DNA of 61,706 nt, taken from positions 1-61,706 of the forward strand of contig JAJFKH010000070.1 in assembly GCA_021773305.1 (NCBI GenBank), read 5' to 3'. The notes under the pieces were generated by a model. The model ran no database searches, was not told the origin of the DNA, and saw only the letters and a program-made list of their open reading frames with translations. This document shows, piece by piece, positions 52,544-61,706 of the stretch; position 1 is the stretch's first letter, and the number at the start of each line of letters is the position of its first letter. The DNA is from Gammaproteobacteria bacterium (GTDB taxonomy: Bacteria > Pseudomonadota > Gammaproteobacteria > UBA1113). A program made the position numbers and the translations under genes.

Positions 52544-55297
52544 TCACTTGAAGCTTGCAATTTTCTCTACGAGTTGCTTTTTTGTATAACGCAATTCAGC
52601 GGCTCGATCCTGTTCTTTTTTCACAACATCAGCAGGCGCTCTAGCGGTGAAATTTTCATTGCTGAGTTTTTGAGTGGATTTCTCTAAATCATTACTTACC
52701 TTATCCAGCTCTTTTTTCAAACGGGCAATTTCTTCATCCACATTGATTAACCCCTCAATAGGAATAAGGATCTCCATTTCACCGACTAAAGAAGTTGCTG
52801 CTTGAGGTAGGGTCTCATTAGCCTCAGCATAATTTGCTTGAGATAATTTTGCTAGAGTCATAATAAATGTTTTGTTTTCACTGATTCGTTGTCGGTCAGT
52901 TTCAGTGCCTTTGTGGAAGATAGCATGAATCGGTTTGCTCGGAGCAATGTTCATTTCTCCACGGATATTACGTATACCCACAATAACCTGTTTGAGCCAT
53001 TCTACAGTTTGCTCAGCATCGCTATCTATTTGTGTTTCATCACTTTCTGGGAAGCGTTCTAACATAATAGTTTTACCCGTTTTACCGGCCATGGGGCCTA
53101 TTTTTTGCCAAATTTCCTCAGTGATAAATGGCATAATAGGATGCAGTAACTTCAGCAAAATTTCTAGTACCCTAACGAGGGTATGACGGGTCGCTTTTTG
53201 AGCTTCTGGATTATCTTTTGCGAATAAAATGGGTTTTGTCAATTCTAAATACCAATCACAATACTCATTCCAGGTAAATTCATAGAGAGTCTGGGCAAGC
53301 AAATCAAAACGGTAATGTTCGATATGCTCGTGGACTTTTTTGATAACCGATTGTAGTTTCGATAAAATCCAGCGGTCGCTTAAATTTAATGGCAGATGAT
53401 CATTGTTGCTGACGCCATGTTCTTCTGTGTGCATTAAAACATAGCGGGTGGCGTTCCAAATTTTATTACAAAAATTTCGATAACCTTCTAAGCGGCTGAG
53501 TTCAAATCTCACATCTCTTCCGGTAGAAGCCAATGCACAATAGGTAAAACGTAGGGCATCGGTACCATAGCTTGGGATCCCATCAGGAAAATGTTTTTTA
53601 GTTTCCTGAGTGATTTTATCGGCCATTTGTGGTTGTAATAGAGTGCTAGTGCGTTTTTTTAGTAAATCTTCTAGCTTGATACCATCAATTAAATCCAGTG
53701 GATCAAGGACATTGCCTTTGGATTTCGACATCTTCTGCCCTTCAGAATCTTTCACAAGGCCCGTGATATAAACTTCATGAAAAGGGATCTCTTCGGTGAA
53801 CTTCAAGCCAAACATAATCATTCGAGCGACCCAAAAGAAAATAATATCAAACCCTGTCACAAGCACTGCTGTGGGATAAAATGTTTTGAGTTCTTCAGAG
53901 TTGTGAGGCCAACCCAAGGTTGAAAAAGGCCACAGAGCGGAAGAAAACCACGTGTCTAATACATCGTCATCTTGGTGTAATTGCGTGCTAGGATCCAAAC
54001 GATGCTTTTCTCTGATAGCAGACTCATTGGGACCGACATAGATGTTACCGTCGGTATCGTACCAAGCTGGAATTCTGTGTCCCCACCATAGTTGTCGGCT
54101 GATGCACCAATCTTCGATATTATGCATCCATTGAAAGTATGTTTTACTCCAATTATCTGGAACAAATTTTATGAGACCTTGCTCAACCACTTCGGTTGCT
54201 TTTTTTGCTAAGACTTCTGCTTTAACAAACCATTGATCAGTAAGATAAGGTTCTACGACTACGCCTGAGCGATCTCCTCTGGGGATTTTTACCATGTAAT
54301 CTTCTATTTTTTCCAGTAAATTTAAATCGTCTAATTCGCGAATGATTTTTTTACGAGCATCAAAGCGATCCATGCCTCGGTAGTCTTCAGGCACATTGTC
54401 ATTAAGGGCAGCATTGGGAGTCAAGATATTAATCATAGGCAGGTCATGGGTTTTACCCACTTGATAGTCATTAAAATCGTGGGCTGGTGTAATTTTCACA
54501 CAGCCGCTACCAAATCCTTGCTCGACAAATTCATCGGCAATAATGGGAATGGTGCGCTCTGCAATAGGTAGCTTAACGGATTTGCCAATGAGGGATTGGT
54601 AGCGCTCATCCTCTGGATGTACGGCTACCGCAACGTCGCCGAGTAAGGTTTCTGGTCGTGTAGTAGCAATGGTAACGTGTCCCGTACCCTCTGTCAGAGG
54701 ATATTGTATATGCCAAAGATGGCCTGGCTCTTCTTGGCTGATAACTTCTAGATCAGAAATCGCAGTGAGTAGTTTTGGATCCCAGTTGACGAGACGTTTA
54801 CCTCGGTAAATTAGTCCTTCTTCATGGAGTTTGATAAAGACTTCTTGTACAGCTTCTGACAGCCCTTGATCCATGGTAAAACGTTCTCGCTCCCAATCCA
54901 CAGAAATGCCAATGCGCCGCATTTGTTGATTAATGAGGTTGCCAGATTCTTCTCGCCACTGCCAGACTTTTTCAACGAATTTTTCTCGGCCTAAGTCATG
55001 ACGGCTGACCCCTTGTTTTTGTAGTTGCCGTTCGACGATCATTTGAGTGGCAATACCTGCATGATCATAACCCACTTGCCAGAGAGTGTTGTCGCCCTTC
55101 ATCCGGTGGTAACGAATCATAGTATCCATCAAAGCATACTGAAAACCATGACCCATATGCAATGTTCCAGTGACGTTTGGTGGAGGGATCATGATGCAGT
55201 AAGGCTTGCCTTTTCCCGTTGGTTTAAAATAACCTTTGTCTTCCCAGATGTTATACCAATGTTGTTCAATTTGTTTTGGATCGTACGTTTTTTCCAT
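52544..55297 (-). CDS. valS: Valyl-tRNA synthetase
   Basis: 917 residues, class I synthetase. The HIGH-type motif is HMGHG in [14 protein letters not shown], and [12 protein letters not shown] is the KMSKS loop. An editing (CP1) domain lies between them ([18 protein letters not shown]). The C-terminal coiled-coil arm ([19 protein letters not shown]) is present. Charges tRNA-Val and edits mischarged threonine. Lies two bases after holC in the pepA-holC-valS operon. Confidence 0.98.
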   Translation of the reverse strand: MEKTYDPKQIEQHWYNIWEDKGYFKPTGKGKPYCIMIPPPNVTGTLHMGHGFQYALMDTMIRYHRMKGDNTLWQVGYDHAGIATQMIVERQLQKQGVSRHDLGREKFVEKVWQWREESGNLINQQMRRIGISVDWERERFTMDQGLSEAVQEVFIKLHEEGLIYRGKRLVNWDPKLLTAISDLEVISQEEPGHLWHIQYPLTEGTGHVTIATTRPETLLGDVAVAVHPEDERYQSLIGKSVKLPIAERTIPIIADEFVEQGFGSGCVKITPAHDFNDYQVGKTHDLPMINILTPNAALNDNVPEDYRGMDRFDARKKIIRELDDLNLLEKIEDYMVKIPRGDRSGVVVEPYLTDQWFVKAEVLAKKATEVVEQGLIKFVPDNWSKTYFQWMHNIEDWCISRQLWWGHRIPAWYDTDGNIYVGPNESAIREKHRLDPSTQLHQDDDVLDTWFSSALWPFSTLGWPHNSEELKTFYPTAVLVTGFDIIFFWVARMIMFGLKFTEEIPFHEVYITGLVKDSEGQKMSKSKGNVLDPLDLIDGIKLEDLLKKRTSTLLQPQMADKITQETKKHFPDGIPSYGTDALRFTYCALASTGRDVRFELSRLEGYRNFCNKIWNATRYVLMHTEEHGVSNNDHLPLNLSDRWILSKLQSVIKKVHEHIEHYRFDLLAQTLYEFTWNEYCDWYLELTKPILFAKDNPEAQKATRHTLVRVLEILLKLLHPIMPFITEEIWQKIGPMAGKTGKTIMLERFPESDETQIDSDAEQTVEWLKQVIVGIRNIRGEMNIAPSKPIHAIFHKGTETDRQRISENKTFIMTLAKLSQANYAEANETLPQAATSLVGEMEILIPIEGLINVDEEIARLKKELDKVSNDLEKSTQKLSNENFTARAPADVVKKEQDRAAELRYTKKQLVEKIASFK

Positions 55298-55299
55298 GG

Positions 55300-55743
55300 T
55301 TAGCTCTTTATTGTCTCTGTTAAATTATGGGTATTTATGTCAAAACCCTGTTGGCGGTAAAGCTTAAAATGTTCTCTACCTATGGCTTTTGAACCTTCAG
55401 ACTGGGAAATGATTTCAATAATTCTACGATACTGCTTAATATTTTCTGGTATTTGCTCGCTCAGATTGAATAAAATTTCACGATGGGGGCAGCGATTGTC
55501 ACCAAAACCAATTTGTATGGGAGGTGGAGCATTAGGGCCTTCACCGCAAAGGTTGTGAGGGATGAAGCTGTCATCTCGAAATGTCCAGAGTAATTCATCT
55601 ACTCGTTCTGCACTGAGTTTATCATTGCACAGCACAAAGGCTTTTTTTCGTTGATGGTATGCTTTATCCAATAGCCGACAGCACATATGATAGCGAGCCA
55701 TGTGGTCATCGCCGGGAATTAAATAAAAATCAATTTGTGTCAT
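55300..55743 (-). CDS. holC: DNA polymerase III chi subunit
   Basis: 147 residues. Family pattern: [26 protein letters not shown] and [24 protein letters not shown]. Links the clamp loader to single-strand-binding protein. Overlaps the end of pepA by 14 bases and precedes valS, the classical gammaproteobacterial order. Confidence 0.94.
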   Translation of the reverse strand: MTQIDFYLIPGDDHMARYHMCCRLLDKAYHQRKKAFVLCNDKLSAERVDELLWTFRDDSFIPHNLCGEGPNAPPPIQIGFGDNRCPHREILFNLSEQIPENIKQYRRIIEIISQSEGSKAIGREHFKLYRQQGFDINTHNLTETIKS

Positions 55744-57256
55744 GCTTGCTGCTACTTTGGTTCATTAAATATTGAGTGAGTAGGGGGACGGGGCGACCGG
55801 TTGCTCCCTTGTTGCTACCGGATTGCCAGGCAGTGCCAGCAATGTCCAGATGCGCCCAACAAAAATTTTTGGTAAAACGCCCAAGGAAATTAGCCGCAAT
55901 AGAGCTGCCTCCCCAGCGACTACCAATATTAGCCATGTCTGCAAAATTACTTTCTAATTCCTGATCAAACTTATCATCCATGGGCATTGGCCAGGCTGGA
56001 TCGTGGCTTTGTTTGCTTGCCTCTACTAAAGCTTGTTGTAGTTTTTCATCGTTGGAAAATACACCTGTAAGATAATGTCCTAAGGCCACAACGATTGCAC
56101 CGGTTAGAGTTGCCACGTCGATGACTTGTTTTGGTTTGAATTGTTCACAATAGGTGAGTGCATCGCATAAGATGAGCCGTCCTTCTGCATCGGTATTAAG
56201 GATTTCAATGGTTTTACCTGACATGCTTGTCACGATGTCACCGGGTTTAGTTGCTTTGCCGCTAGGTAAATTTTCAGTACTGGCAATCACAGCCACAACA
56301 TTAATAGGTAGCTCTAATGTGGCAATGCTTAGCAAAGTCCCTAGGACACTGGCAGCTCCCATCATATCGTATTTCATTTCATCCATGGCAGCTCCAGGCT
56401 TAAGCGATATACCACCAGAATCAAATGTCACACCTTTACCCACTAATGCGATGGGTTTATCTGTGGATTTTTTTGCACCTTGGTATTGCAATGTGATGAG
56501 TTTTGCCGGTTGTTCGCTACCCCTTGAAACAGACAGAAGCGATCCCATCCCGAGTTTTTCCATGGCAGCTTCGTCTATGATTTTGCATTTCATGGATTTA
56601 AATTGTTTGGCAATATTTTTGGCTTCATTCGCCAAATCTGTGGGAGTGCATAGATTGCCTGGGCGATTGCCTAGTGTTTTGCACAGCGTCATGCCATCAG
56701 CAATAGCTTTTCCTTCTCGGATAGCTTGTTCGGCTAACGCGACTTCTCCCCGATGTTCTGCTTTTAGGTAGATTTGTTGGAGCTTGTTGTTCATATCATC
56801 TTTTTTATGACTTTTGCACTCAGCGAATTGGTATCCGCAGTGCTCTATCATGATGACTTCTTGGCGGATTTTCCAAAATAAATCTCGCCCATCCAGAGGG
56901 GCCTCGGATAATGTGCAAAAAACGTCTTTTGCTCCAGTGGAGGTTAACTGTTTGAATGCAGCTTCTATGCTTTCTTCAAAAACAGTTTCATTGAATTTGT
57001 CCTTATCTCCAAGCCCTACCAGCAGGATCCGTTGAGCAGCAATATCCGGGAATTGATTGGTGAGGTTATGGATGATTAAAGTTTGACCTTTTTTGCCGGA
57101 AAAATCCCCCCGACGAAATAGCTTACCGATGAATTTATCACCCGCTTCATTCAGTGTTTTTGCGCTAGGGGTATAGCCTTTGTCTGTAAAAAGGCCGATC
57201 ACCAGGCAACCAATTCTTAATTTCTCTAAATTGTCAACTTTAACTGTATAGTTCAT
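55730..57256 (-). CDS. pepA: Leucyl aminopeptidase PepA (M17 family)
   Basis: Two-metal cytosolic aminopeptidase of 508 residues from the ATG at 57256, preceded by GGAAGGAA; the frame extends upstream to 57316 without family similarity. Catalytic domain motifs: GKGVTFDSGGISLKPG, MKYDMMGAASVLG and the signature NTDAEGRLIL. In E. coli PepA also acts as a DNA-binding protein (XerA); the repeat-rich spacer upstream makes that aspect interesting here. Confidence 0.96.
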   Translation of the reverse strand: MNYTVKVDNLEKLRIGCLVIGLFTDKGYTPSAKTLNEAGDKFIGKLFRRGDFSGKKGQTLIIHNLTNQFPDIAAQRILLVGLGDKDKFNETVFEESIEAAFKQLTSTGAKDVFCTLSEAPLDGRDLFWKIRQEVIMIEHCGYQFAECKSHKKDDMNNKLQQIYLKAEHRGEVALAEQAIREGKAIADGMTLCKTLGNRPGNLCTPTDLANEAKNIAKQFKSMKCKIIDEAAMEKLGMGSLLSVSRGSEQPAKLITLQYQGAKKSTDKPIALVGKGVTFDSGGISLKPGAAMDEMKYDMMGAASVLGTLLSIATLELPINVVAVIASTENLPSGKATKPGDIVTSMSGKTIEILNTDAEGRLILCDALTYCEQFKPKQVIDVATLTGAIVVALGHYLTGVFSNDEKLQQALVEASKQSHDPAWPMPMDDKFDQELESNFADMANIGSRWGGSSIAANFLGRFTKNFCWAHLDIAGTAWQSGSNKGATGRPVPLLTQYLMNQSSSKHDTN

Positions 57257-57333
57257 AAACAGATGTTCCTTCCCAGAGTGTGAATATCTTAGTGAACTAT
57301 AGCAATTTTCGGCCAATTTAAAAAGTCGGTTGA

Positions 57334-57560
57334 GGGCACTAAAAACAGTAATTCCACCTGCGAGCAGTATATACTGCTCGCAGGTGGGATTGCAGCACAG
57401 ATAAATTTTGCACGTTGGCGAACTTTAATTTTTTAGCGCCCAGATTGTGTTTAGATTTGGACAAAAAGGCTCTTAAAAGCGAGGCGCATGGTTATTCTAC
57501 GTAACGAGTCTTTTCAGTGTCTTTTTGTTCAAAGATGAATACAAGATGGGCACTAAAAAC
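57334..57560. repeat. Nested inverted and direct repeats in the pepA-lptF spacer
   Basis: The motif GGGCACTAAAAAC occurs at 57334-57346 and 57548-57560, and inverted (TTTTTTAGCGCCC) at 57429-57441. Arms 57429-57468 and 57521-57560 form an imperfect inverted repeat with roughly eight mismatches in 40, and the inner part can fold on to a GTTA-TTCTACG-TAAC tip. About 45 bp starting at the first GGGCACT recurs at 57548-57590. The arrangement resembles a non-autonomous MITE-like element or a duplicated regulatory repeat. Confidence 0.75.
57354..57387. repeat. Perfect 34-bp palindrome
   Basis: Arm CCACCTGCGAGCAGTAT (17 bases) is followed directly by its exact reverse complement, with no loop. A decayed copy of the left arm and centre is at 57568-57590 (GAGCAGTATATACTCC). 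It lies between the divergent pepA and lptF genes and could be a dimeric regulator site or a cruciform/terminator stem. Confidence 0.85.
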
Positions 57561-57623
57561 TGTAATCCTATCTGTGAGCAGTATATACTCCTATTTCGTA
57601 AACTCCAGAGGACGAAATAATTT

Positions 57624-58751
57624 GTGATTATCTTCCGCTACTTGCGAAAAGAAACTTATTTGACCATGTCTGTGGTGACTGTTGTTCTCTTGCTCATTTT
57701 TCTTTGTAATCAATTTGTACGTTTTTTAAGCCGAGCAGCTGCTGGAAAAATAAGTGCCACAGCGGTGTTTAAAATTATGGCACTTCAAGTGCCTTATCTC
57801 ATCGGGCTTTTATTGCCCGTGGGGTTATTCCTGGGAATACTGTTAGCCTATGGACGGCTCTACACGGACAATGAAATGACGGTATTATCCGCTTGCGGAT
57901 TTAGTAAGAGAAACTTAGTTTTTTGTAGTTTGCGTTTTTCCATCTTAGTTGCCGTTGTGGTTGCCGGTTTGGTGCTTTGGGTGAACCCTCAGTTAATGGC
58001 TTACCAGCTGCGTTTAAAAACGGCATCTCCCGCTGAATCTATTTTAGAAACCGCGATGCCGGGACGCTTTCAAATGATGCCAGGGGGCAAGCAAGTCTAC
58101 TATGTTGAAGATGTTTCCCGGGATCGAAAGCAAATCAATCATATCTTTGTTGCGGAACAAGAAAAAAGCCAAGATGCTCCTGCATCTCAAGATGGTCATG
58201 TTTGGAATGTGCTTTTTGCAAAAAAAGGCTACGAACTAAATGAAAACGGCGATATCTTTATGGTGGCTGAAGAGGGGTTCCGTTATTTTGGTACACCCGG
58301 AGAAAAAGATTTCCAGGTTGCACAATTTGATCAATACGGTTTGCGATTGGATAATCAAGTCCCTGAAATCCATAAGCCTTATTTAGCTATGAGTAATCGC
58401 CAACTATGGGAACGCCGTGATACGGATAAGCATGCTTGGCCAGAATTACAATGGCGTATTATTATGCCGTTATCAGTGCCTATTTTAGCACTTTTGGCCG
58501 TACCTTTTAGTTATGTCCGACCTCGTCAAGGCCGTTACGCAAAATTATTGCCAGCAGTTTTAGTCTATACCATCTATGCGAATATGATGTTTGTGGCTCG
58601 AAGTTGGGTAGAAAACCAGTCTATTACACCGACTATTGGGTTATGGTGGTTGCCTGTATTACTGTTGCTCTTAGGACTTTTTATGCTATTTGATGGCCGG
58701 AACTTCTGGTTAAAATATAGATTGATTTTATCAGGTAAAAAAACATGCTAA
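57624..58751 (+). CDS. lptF: LPS export permease LptF
   Basis: 375 residues from a GTG start (IIFRYLRKETYLTMSVV). Six membrane helices, three on each side of a periplasmic beta-jellyroll (about 105-270). With LptG and LptB it extracts lipopolysaccharide from the inner membrane. Typical marks: LLLPVGLFLGILLAYGRLYTD and ELQWRIIMPLSVPILALLAVP. It overlaps lptG by seven bases and is divergent from pepA, as in enterobacteria. Confidence 0.95.
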   Translation: MIIFRYLRKETYLTMSVVTVVLLLIFLCNQFVRFLSRAAAGKISATAVFKIMALQVPYLIGLLLPVGLFLGILLAYGRLYTDNEMTVLSACGFSKRNLVFCSLRFSILVAVVVAGLVLWVNPQLMAYQLRLKTASPAESILETAMPGRFQMMPGGKQVYYVEDVSRDRKQINHIFVAEQEKSQDAPASQDGHVWNVLFAKKGYELNENGDIFMVAEEGFRYFGTPGEKDFQVAQFDQYGLRLDNQVPEIHKPYLAMSNRQLWERRDTDKHAWPELQWRIIMPLSVPILALLAVPFSYVRPRQGRYAKLLPAVLVYTIYANMMFVARSWVENQSITPTIGLWWLPVLLLLLGLFMLFDGRNFWLKYRLILSGKKTC

Positions 58752-59812
58752 CCATCCTCGATCGCTACATTTTCAAAACGATTATTACAATGACAATTAT
58801 CGTTGTTGTGGCATTATTGGGTATTGATTTTTTTATCCACTTTATCCAAGAATCCAACGATTTTGGTAAAGGAGATTACAGTTTGTGGGCAGGTTTGAAA
58901 ACGGTTGTTTATCTCTTACCAACCGATCTGTACCAACTCTTTCCTATGATTGGATTACTAGGTTGCATGTTAGGGCTAGGTGCGTTGGCTAGCCATAGTG
59001 AGTTAATTGTTATGCGTGGGGCAGGGTGCTCTGTTTTAAAAATCACTCGCTCTGTGTTAATTGCTGTAGGTTTTCTGGTGTTGGCTGTGACTGTCCTCGG
59101 TGAAAGTGTTGCACCAAACCTTATGCATCAGGCTATGTCTGATAAAGCATTAGCACGAAGCCAAGGTCAAGCAATAAAAACTCAACATGGACTTTGGTTG
59201 CGAGAAGGTGATAGCTTTTATCACATTGCTCACTTAGCCAAAGGGGGCATACTTCAAGGGTTAACTCGCTACCAATACGATAAAGCCCATCGTCTGATTG
59301 CCGTGAGCTATGCTAAAAATGCAAAATTCAGTGACGGTTCTTGGAATGTGACGGATGTGGATCAGACATTTTTAAAGCACAACAAAACAACGACCTCTCA
59401 TAAAGCGAATGGCAAGTGGGATATCGATTTAGCACCGGTTATTTTAAAAGTGGCTGAGACTGATCCGGATGAAATGCGGCTATCAAAGCTTTTTGCTGTT
59501 ATGAAGTATAAAAAGCGGAATAATTTAGATTATCAGGAATTCGCGCTTAATTTTTGGCAACGCATTTTTCAACCTTTAGCAACGATGGTGATGATGCTCA
59601 TTGCTATTCCTTTTATTTTTGGCCCCTTACGAACAGTTTCTATGGGTTTGCGGATGGTGAGCGGATTAATGGTTGGTTTTAGCTTTTTTATTATCAATCA
59701 ATTTTTTGGGCCTTTGACTACTGTGATGCAATTGCCACCATTGCTGGCGGCAATTTTTCCAACCTTGTTATTTGCTGGAATTGGCATATTTTTGGGAATG
59801 AAAGTCCGTTAA
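58745..59812 (+). CDS. lptG: LPS export permease LptG
   Basis: 355 residues, same architecture as LptF: LTILDRYIFKTIITMT start, MIGLLGCMLGLGALASHSELIVMR, periplasmic jellyroll, and a C-terminal membrane block with NFWQRIFQPLATMVMMLIAIPF. Partner of LptF in the LptB2FG transporter. Its start lies within the last codons of lptF, indicating translational coupling. Confidence 0.96.
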   Translation: MLTILDRYIFKTIITMTIIVVVALLGIDFFIHFIQESNDFGKGDYSLWAGLKTVVYLLPTDLYQLFPMIGLLGCMLGLGALASHSELIVMRGAGCSVLKITRSVLIAVGFLVLAVTVLGESVAPNLMHQAMSDKALARSQGQAIKTQHGLWLREGDSFYHIAHLAKGGILQGLTRYQYDKAHRLIAVSYAKNAKFSDGSWNVTDVDQTFLKHNKTTTSHKANGKWDIDLAPVILKVAETDPDEMRLSKLFAVMKYKKRNNLDYQEFALNFWQRIFQPLATMVMMLIAIPFIFGPLRTVSMGLRMVSGLMVGFSFFIINQFFGPLTTVMQLPPLLAAIFPTLLFAGIGIFLGMKVR

Positions 59813-59816
59813 GTTT

Positions 59817-60119
59817 TTAGTGTGGACGATAATAATAGCCATCGCTTCGAGTACAACCTTCCACTTTACAGCCTCGATAGTAACTGCTGGATGCACAGTA
59901 ATATTGGTAATAGTAAGTGCTGGGCCAAACTTTTTTGTAAAAATCGCAGCTAGGTGTAGCTTTGTGGTAGCAGCATTCATTTTCAATGTTAGCAACCGTC
60001 GGATTAATATTTCTTGAACGATCGGCAACATGTTTTTGATATTCAGAACTGCTAGTGCAGCCGCTTAAGAGCAGAATACTTAACATGATCCCTAATACAC
60101 TCATTGTATAGACTTTCAT
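59817..60119 (-). CDS. Tyr/Cys-rich small lipoprotein
   Basis: 100 residues. A lipoprotein signal with lipobox LLLSGC puts the lipidated Cys at residue 21. The mature part is rich in Tyr and Cys (ENECCYHK, STYYYQYYCASSSYYRGC, VEGC), consistent with several disulfides in the envelope. Family not recognised. It converges with lptG, with only four bases between the stops, and is divergent from adhesin B across 225 bp. Confidence 0.75.
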   Translation of the reverse strand: MKVYTMSVLGIMLSILLLSGCTSSSEYQKHVADRSRNINPTVANIENECCYHKATPSCDFYKKVWPSTYYYQYYCASSSYYRGCKVEGCTRSDGYYYRPH

Positions 60120-60344
60120 TATTGAAGGCTCCCATATCCTACTGATTTTAAAGTAAAATTCAAGTGCTCCCTATTGTTTTTTAGAAAGCCACAAGAAATC
60201 ATACGCAAAGTTCTTAAAAGTATAGCAGATAGTGAAAAATTAATAATAAAGATGAATTTTTAGTATGGATAAAGTTTTTTTTTTACCTGCCGACATGAGA
60301 GTTGATGAACTTTATATTGAAGTCCCAACATTAGGAGATAGACA
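60120..60344. promoter_or_regulatory. Divergent spacer between the lipoprotein and adhesin B
   Basis: Very AT-rich, with a run of ten T near 60279-60288. TTAGGAGATAG just before 60345 is a clear ribosome-binding site for adhesin B. Promoter boxes cannot be assigned with confidence. Confidence 0.45.
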
Positions 60345-61706
60345 ATGAGTTGGAAAGGTTTCGCAACCTCTAGCTATAGCCAATCACTCGAAGAAAGTAG
60401 AGTGGTGGGGGCTGAACAAAATAATTTCCTCAGGATTTTAAATTCTATCTCAATTGCCATTAATTCTCAGTCAGTGTTGGCTATGACAGCAGATGTGAGG
60501 GAAAGCTCAGCAGGTGAAGTCTTAGAAACGGATTTTAGTGAAAATGAACATGTTTTTTATGATGTTAATAGTAATAATGTTGTAGCCGATTTGTTGGGTT
60601 CTGATCAGTTAAATAGGGTGGATGATTTTAGTAACTCAGACATTGAATTGTTGAGTTTATCTTTTAAAGATATAGGAAAAATTGAAAATAGTGTGACTGA
60701 GAATAGTGCTATAGAAAGCAGATATAATTCTTCTACTGAAAATCTCTCACTCAATCTTGACTATTCAGATATAGGAAAAATGTCAAATTCAAATAGCAGC
60801 AATGATCTGGGTGGAGTTGCATTGAATCAAATCTATATAGAAGATAGAGTTGTTGAAGCAATAAGTCGTGACAGCGATGCTCTTATACTTGATGTAACTT
60901 TGTCTTCTATCGATGTTCAATCTAAAAATGTAGACGTAGCAGACACCCCGATTTTGTCATTAAGTCATGGGAGTGGTTATGAAGATACTGCGATTGCGCT
61001 AAATATCAATGCCTCGTTGAGCGATCTTGATGGATCAGAAAGCTTGTCGGTGACGATTTCAGGTGTGCCCACCGGAGCTATACTTTCTGCCGGAACGGAC
61101 AATGGAGATGGTAGTTGGACGTTAACCCAAGCGCAATTGGCCGAGTTAAGCATTACGCCCCCCGCAGACAGTGGGGATGACTTTACCTTAACCGTAACTG
61201 CTGTTTCCACTGAGTATAATGGGGAAACAGCGTCTTCTGTTGATACGATCAATGTCACCGTGGCGGATGTAGCCGATGCTCCGAATGTGAGTGTGACCGA
61301 TATCAGTGGCAATGAAGACAGCGCGATTGCCCTGAATATCAGCTCTTCTTTGAATGATACGGATGGATCTGAAAGCTTGTCGGTGACGATTTCAGGTGTG
61401 CCCACGGGAGCTGTACTTTCTGCCGGAACGGACAATGGAGATGGCAGTTGGACGCTTACCCAAGGGCAATTATCTGGGTTAACCATTACCCCCCCGGCGG
61501 ACAGTGGGGATGATTTTACCTTAACGGTAACCTCCACGGCCACCGATGCCAACTCAGATCTAGCCACCACGGTGGATACCATTGATGTCACCGTGGCGGA
61601 TGTAGCCGATGCTCCGAATGTGAGTGTGACCGATATCAGTGGCAATGAAGACAGCGCGATTGCCCTGAATATCAGCTCTTCTTTGAATGATACGGATGGA
61701 TCAGAA
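60345..61706 (+). CDS. Giant repeat adhesin B, N-terminal part (runs off right edge)
   Basis: Open for 454 codons from an ATG with AGGAGA upstream to the window edge. No signal peptide (MSWKGFATSSYSQSLEES). About 200 unique Asn/Ser/Asp-rich residues come first, then cadherin-like repeats of about 111 residues with NEDSAIALNIS, DTDGSESLSVTISGVPTGA, LSAGTDNGDGSWTLTQ and ITPPADSGDDFTLTVT. Same domain class as adhesin A but a different N-terminus. Expected T1SS cargo; the C-terminal signal is not in the window. No transporter adjoins it on this side. Unique part is AT-rich, repeats are GC-richer. Confidence 0.82.
   Translation, partial: MSWKGFATSSYSQSLEESRVVGAEQNNFLRILNSISIAINSQSVLAMTADVRESSAGEVLETDFSENEHVFYDVNSNNVVADLLGSDQLNRVDDFSNSDIELLSLSFKDIGKIENSVTENSAIESRYNSSTENLSLNLDYSDIGKMSNSNSSNDLGGVALNQIYIEDRVVEAISRDSDALILDVTLSSIDVQSKNVDVADTPILSLSHGSGYEDTAIALNINASLSDLDGSESLSVTISGVPTGAILSAGTDNGDGSWTLTQAQLAELSITPPADSGDDFTLTVTAVSTEYNGETASSVDTINVTVADVADAPNVSVTDISGNEDSAIALNISSSLNDTDGSESLSVTISGVPTGAVLSAGTDNGDGSWTLTQGQLSGLTITPPADSGDDFTLTVTSTATDANSDLATTVDTIDVTVADVADAPNVSVTDISGNEDSAIALNISSSLNDTDGSE
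60940..61706. repeat. Tandem coding repeats, period 333 bp
   Basis: The block starting at 61278 recurs nearly unchanged at 61611, a 333-bp (111-codon) period; a more diverged first unit starts near 60940. These in-frame adhesin repeats continue past the window. Confidence 0.85.

Noticed and set aside
60977-61645. 222-codon minus-strand open frame
   Set aside because: Antisense shadow of the adhesin B repeats.

Overview
The window is a 61.7-kb, AT-leaning bacterial segment. Gene order and protein families point to a gammaproteobacterium: the metY-rimP-nusA-infB-rbfA-truB-rpsO-pnp block, pepA-holC-valS divergent from lptF-lptG, and a CIO-type cytochrome bd oxidase. Three genes suggest a host-associated, probably intracellular lifestyle of the Legionellales/Coxiellaceae kind: a protein ending in a eukaryotic prenylation box (CLLM), a Cys-X5-Arg phosphatase of the phosphoinositide-phosphatase type, and a NACHT-pentapeptide-WD40-like protein. 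The genus-level placement is inference; no 16S gene or Dot/Icm gene lies in the window.

Layout. 1-1407: the 5' end of a giant repeat adhesin on the minus strand, running off the left edge. 1615-12082: two tandem three-gene type I secretion (T1SS) cassettes, each with two different ABC subunits and one HlyD-type adaptor, as in the RtxB/RtxD/RtxE systems; several nucleotide-binding motifs are degenerate. 12325-21063: initiator tRNA followed by the conserved translation/RNA operon. 21406-24323: a small secreted protein, folE, a HIT protein, trhO and ppa. 24433-32924: a third T1SS made of a TolC-type channel fused to a SPOR domain, a LapB-type ABC exporter, and a 1427-residue HlyD adaptor with about 1050 cytoplasmic residues, mostly coiled coil. 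33042-41817: putA, two unknown small genes, a cation/proton antiporter, an ampE-like gene, and the cydA-cydB-small-subunit operon. 42098-52363: an accessory island with the CAAX-box protein, the NACHT protein, a truncated NACHT copy, unknown genes, two decayed insertion sequences and the Cys-X5-Arg phosphatase. 52544-59812: valS, holC and pepA on the minus strand, a repeat-rich divergent spacer, and lptF-lptG. 59817-60119: a small lipoprotein. 60345-61706: the 5' end of a second giant repeat adhesin, running off the right edge.

How the parts fit. Giant adhesins without signal peptides are typical T1SS cargo, and the left one is divergent from the double RtxE/B/D-like cassettes, so those are its likely exporters. 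The third T1SS has its own outer-membrane channel but no cargo beside it; its SPOR domain suggests placement at septal or polar peptidoglycan, and its adaptor carries a very long cytoplasmic arm. In the accessory island, the CAAX protein and the C-terminus of the NACHT protein share one domain with a conserved His followed by a His-x-Cys motif, resembling a circularly permuted papain-like fold. This suggests a family of modular host-directed or defence proteins.

The strongest candidates for something undescribed are the coiled-coil HlyD/TolC-SPOR exporter and the NACHT/CAAX pair with the shared His/Cys domain. Function statements rest on motifs read by eye; no database search was possible.
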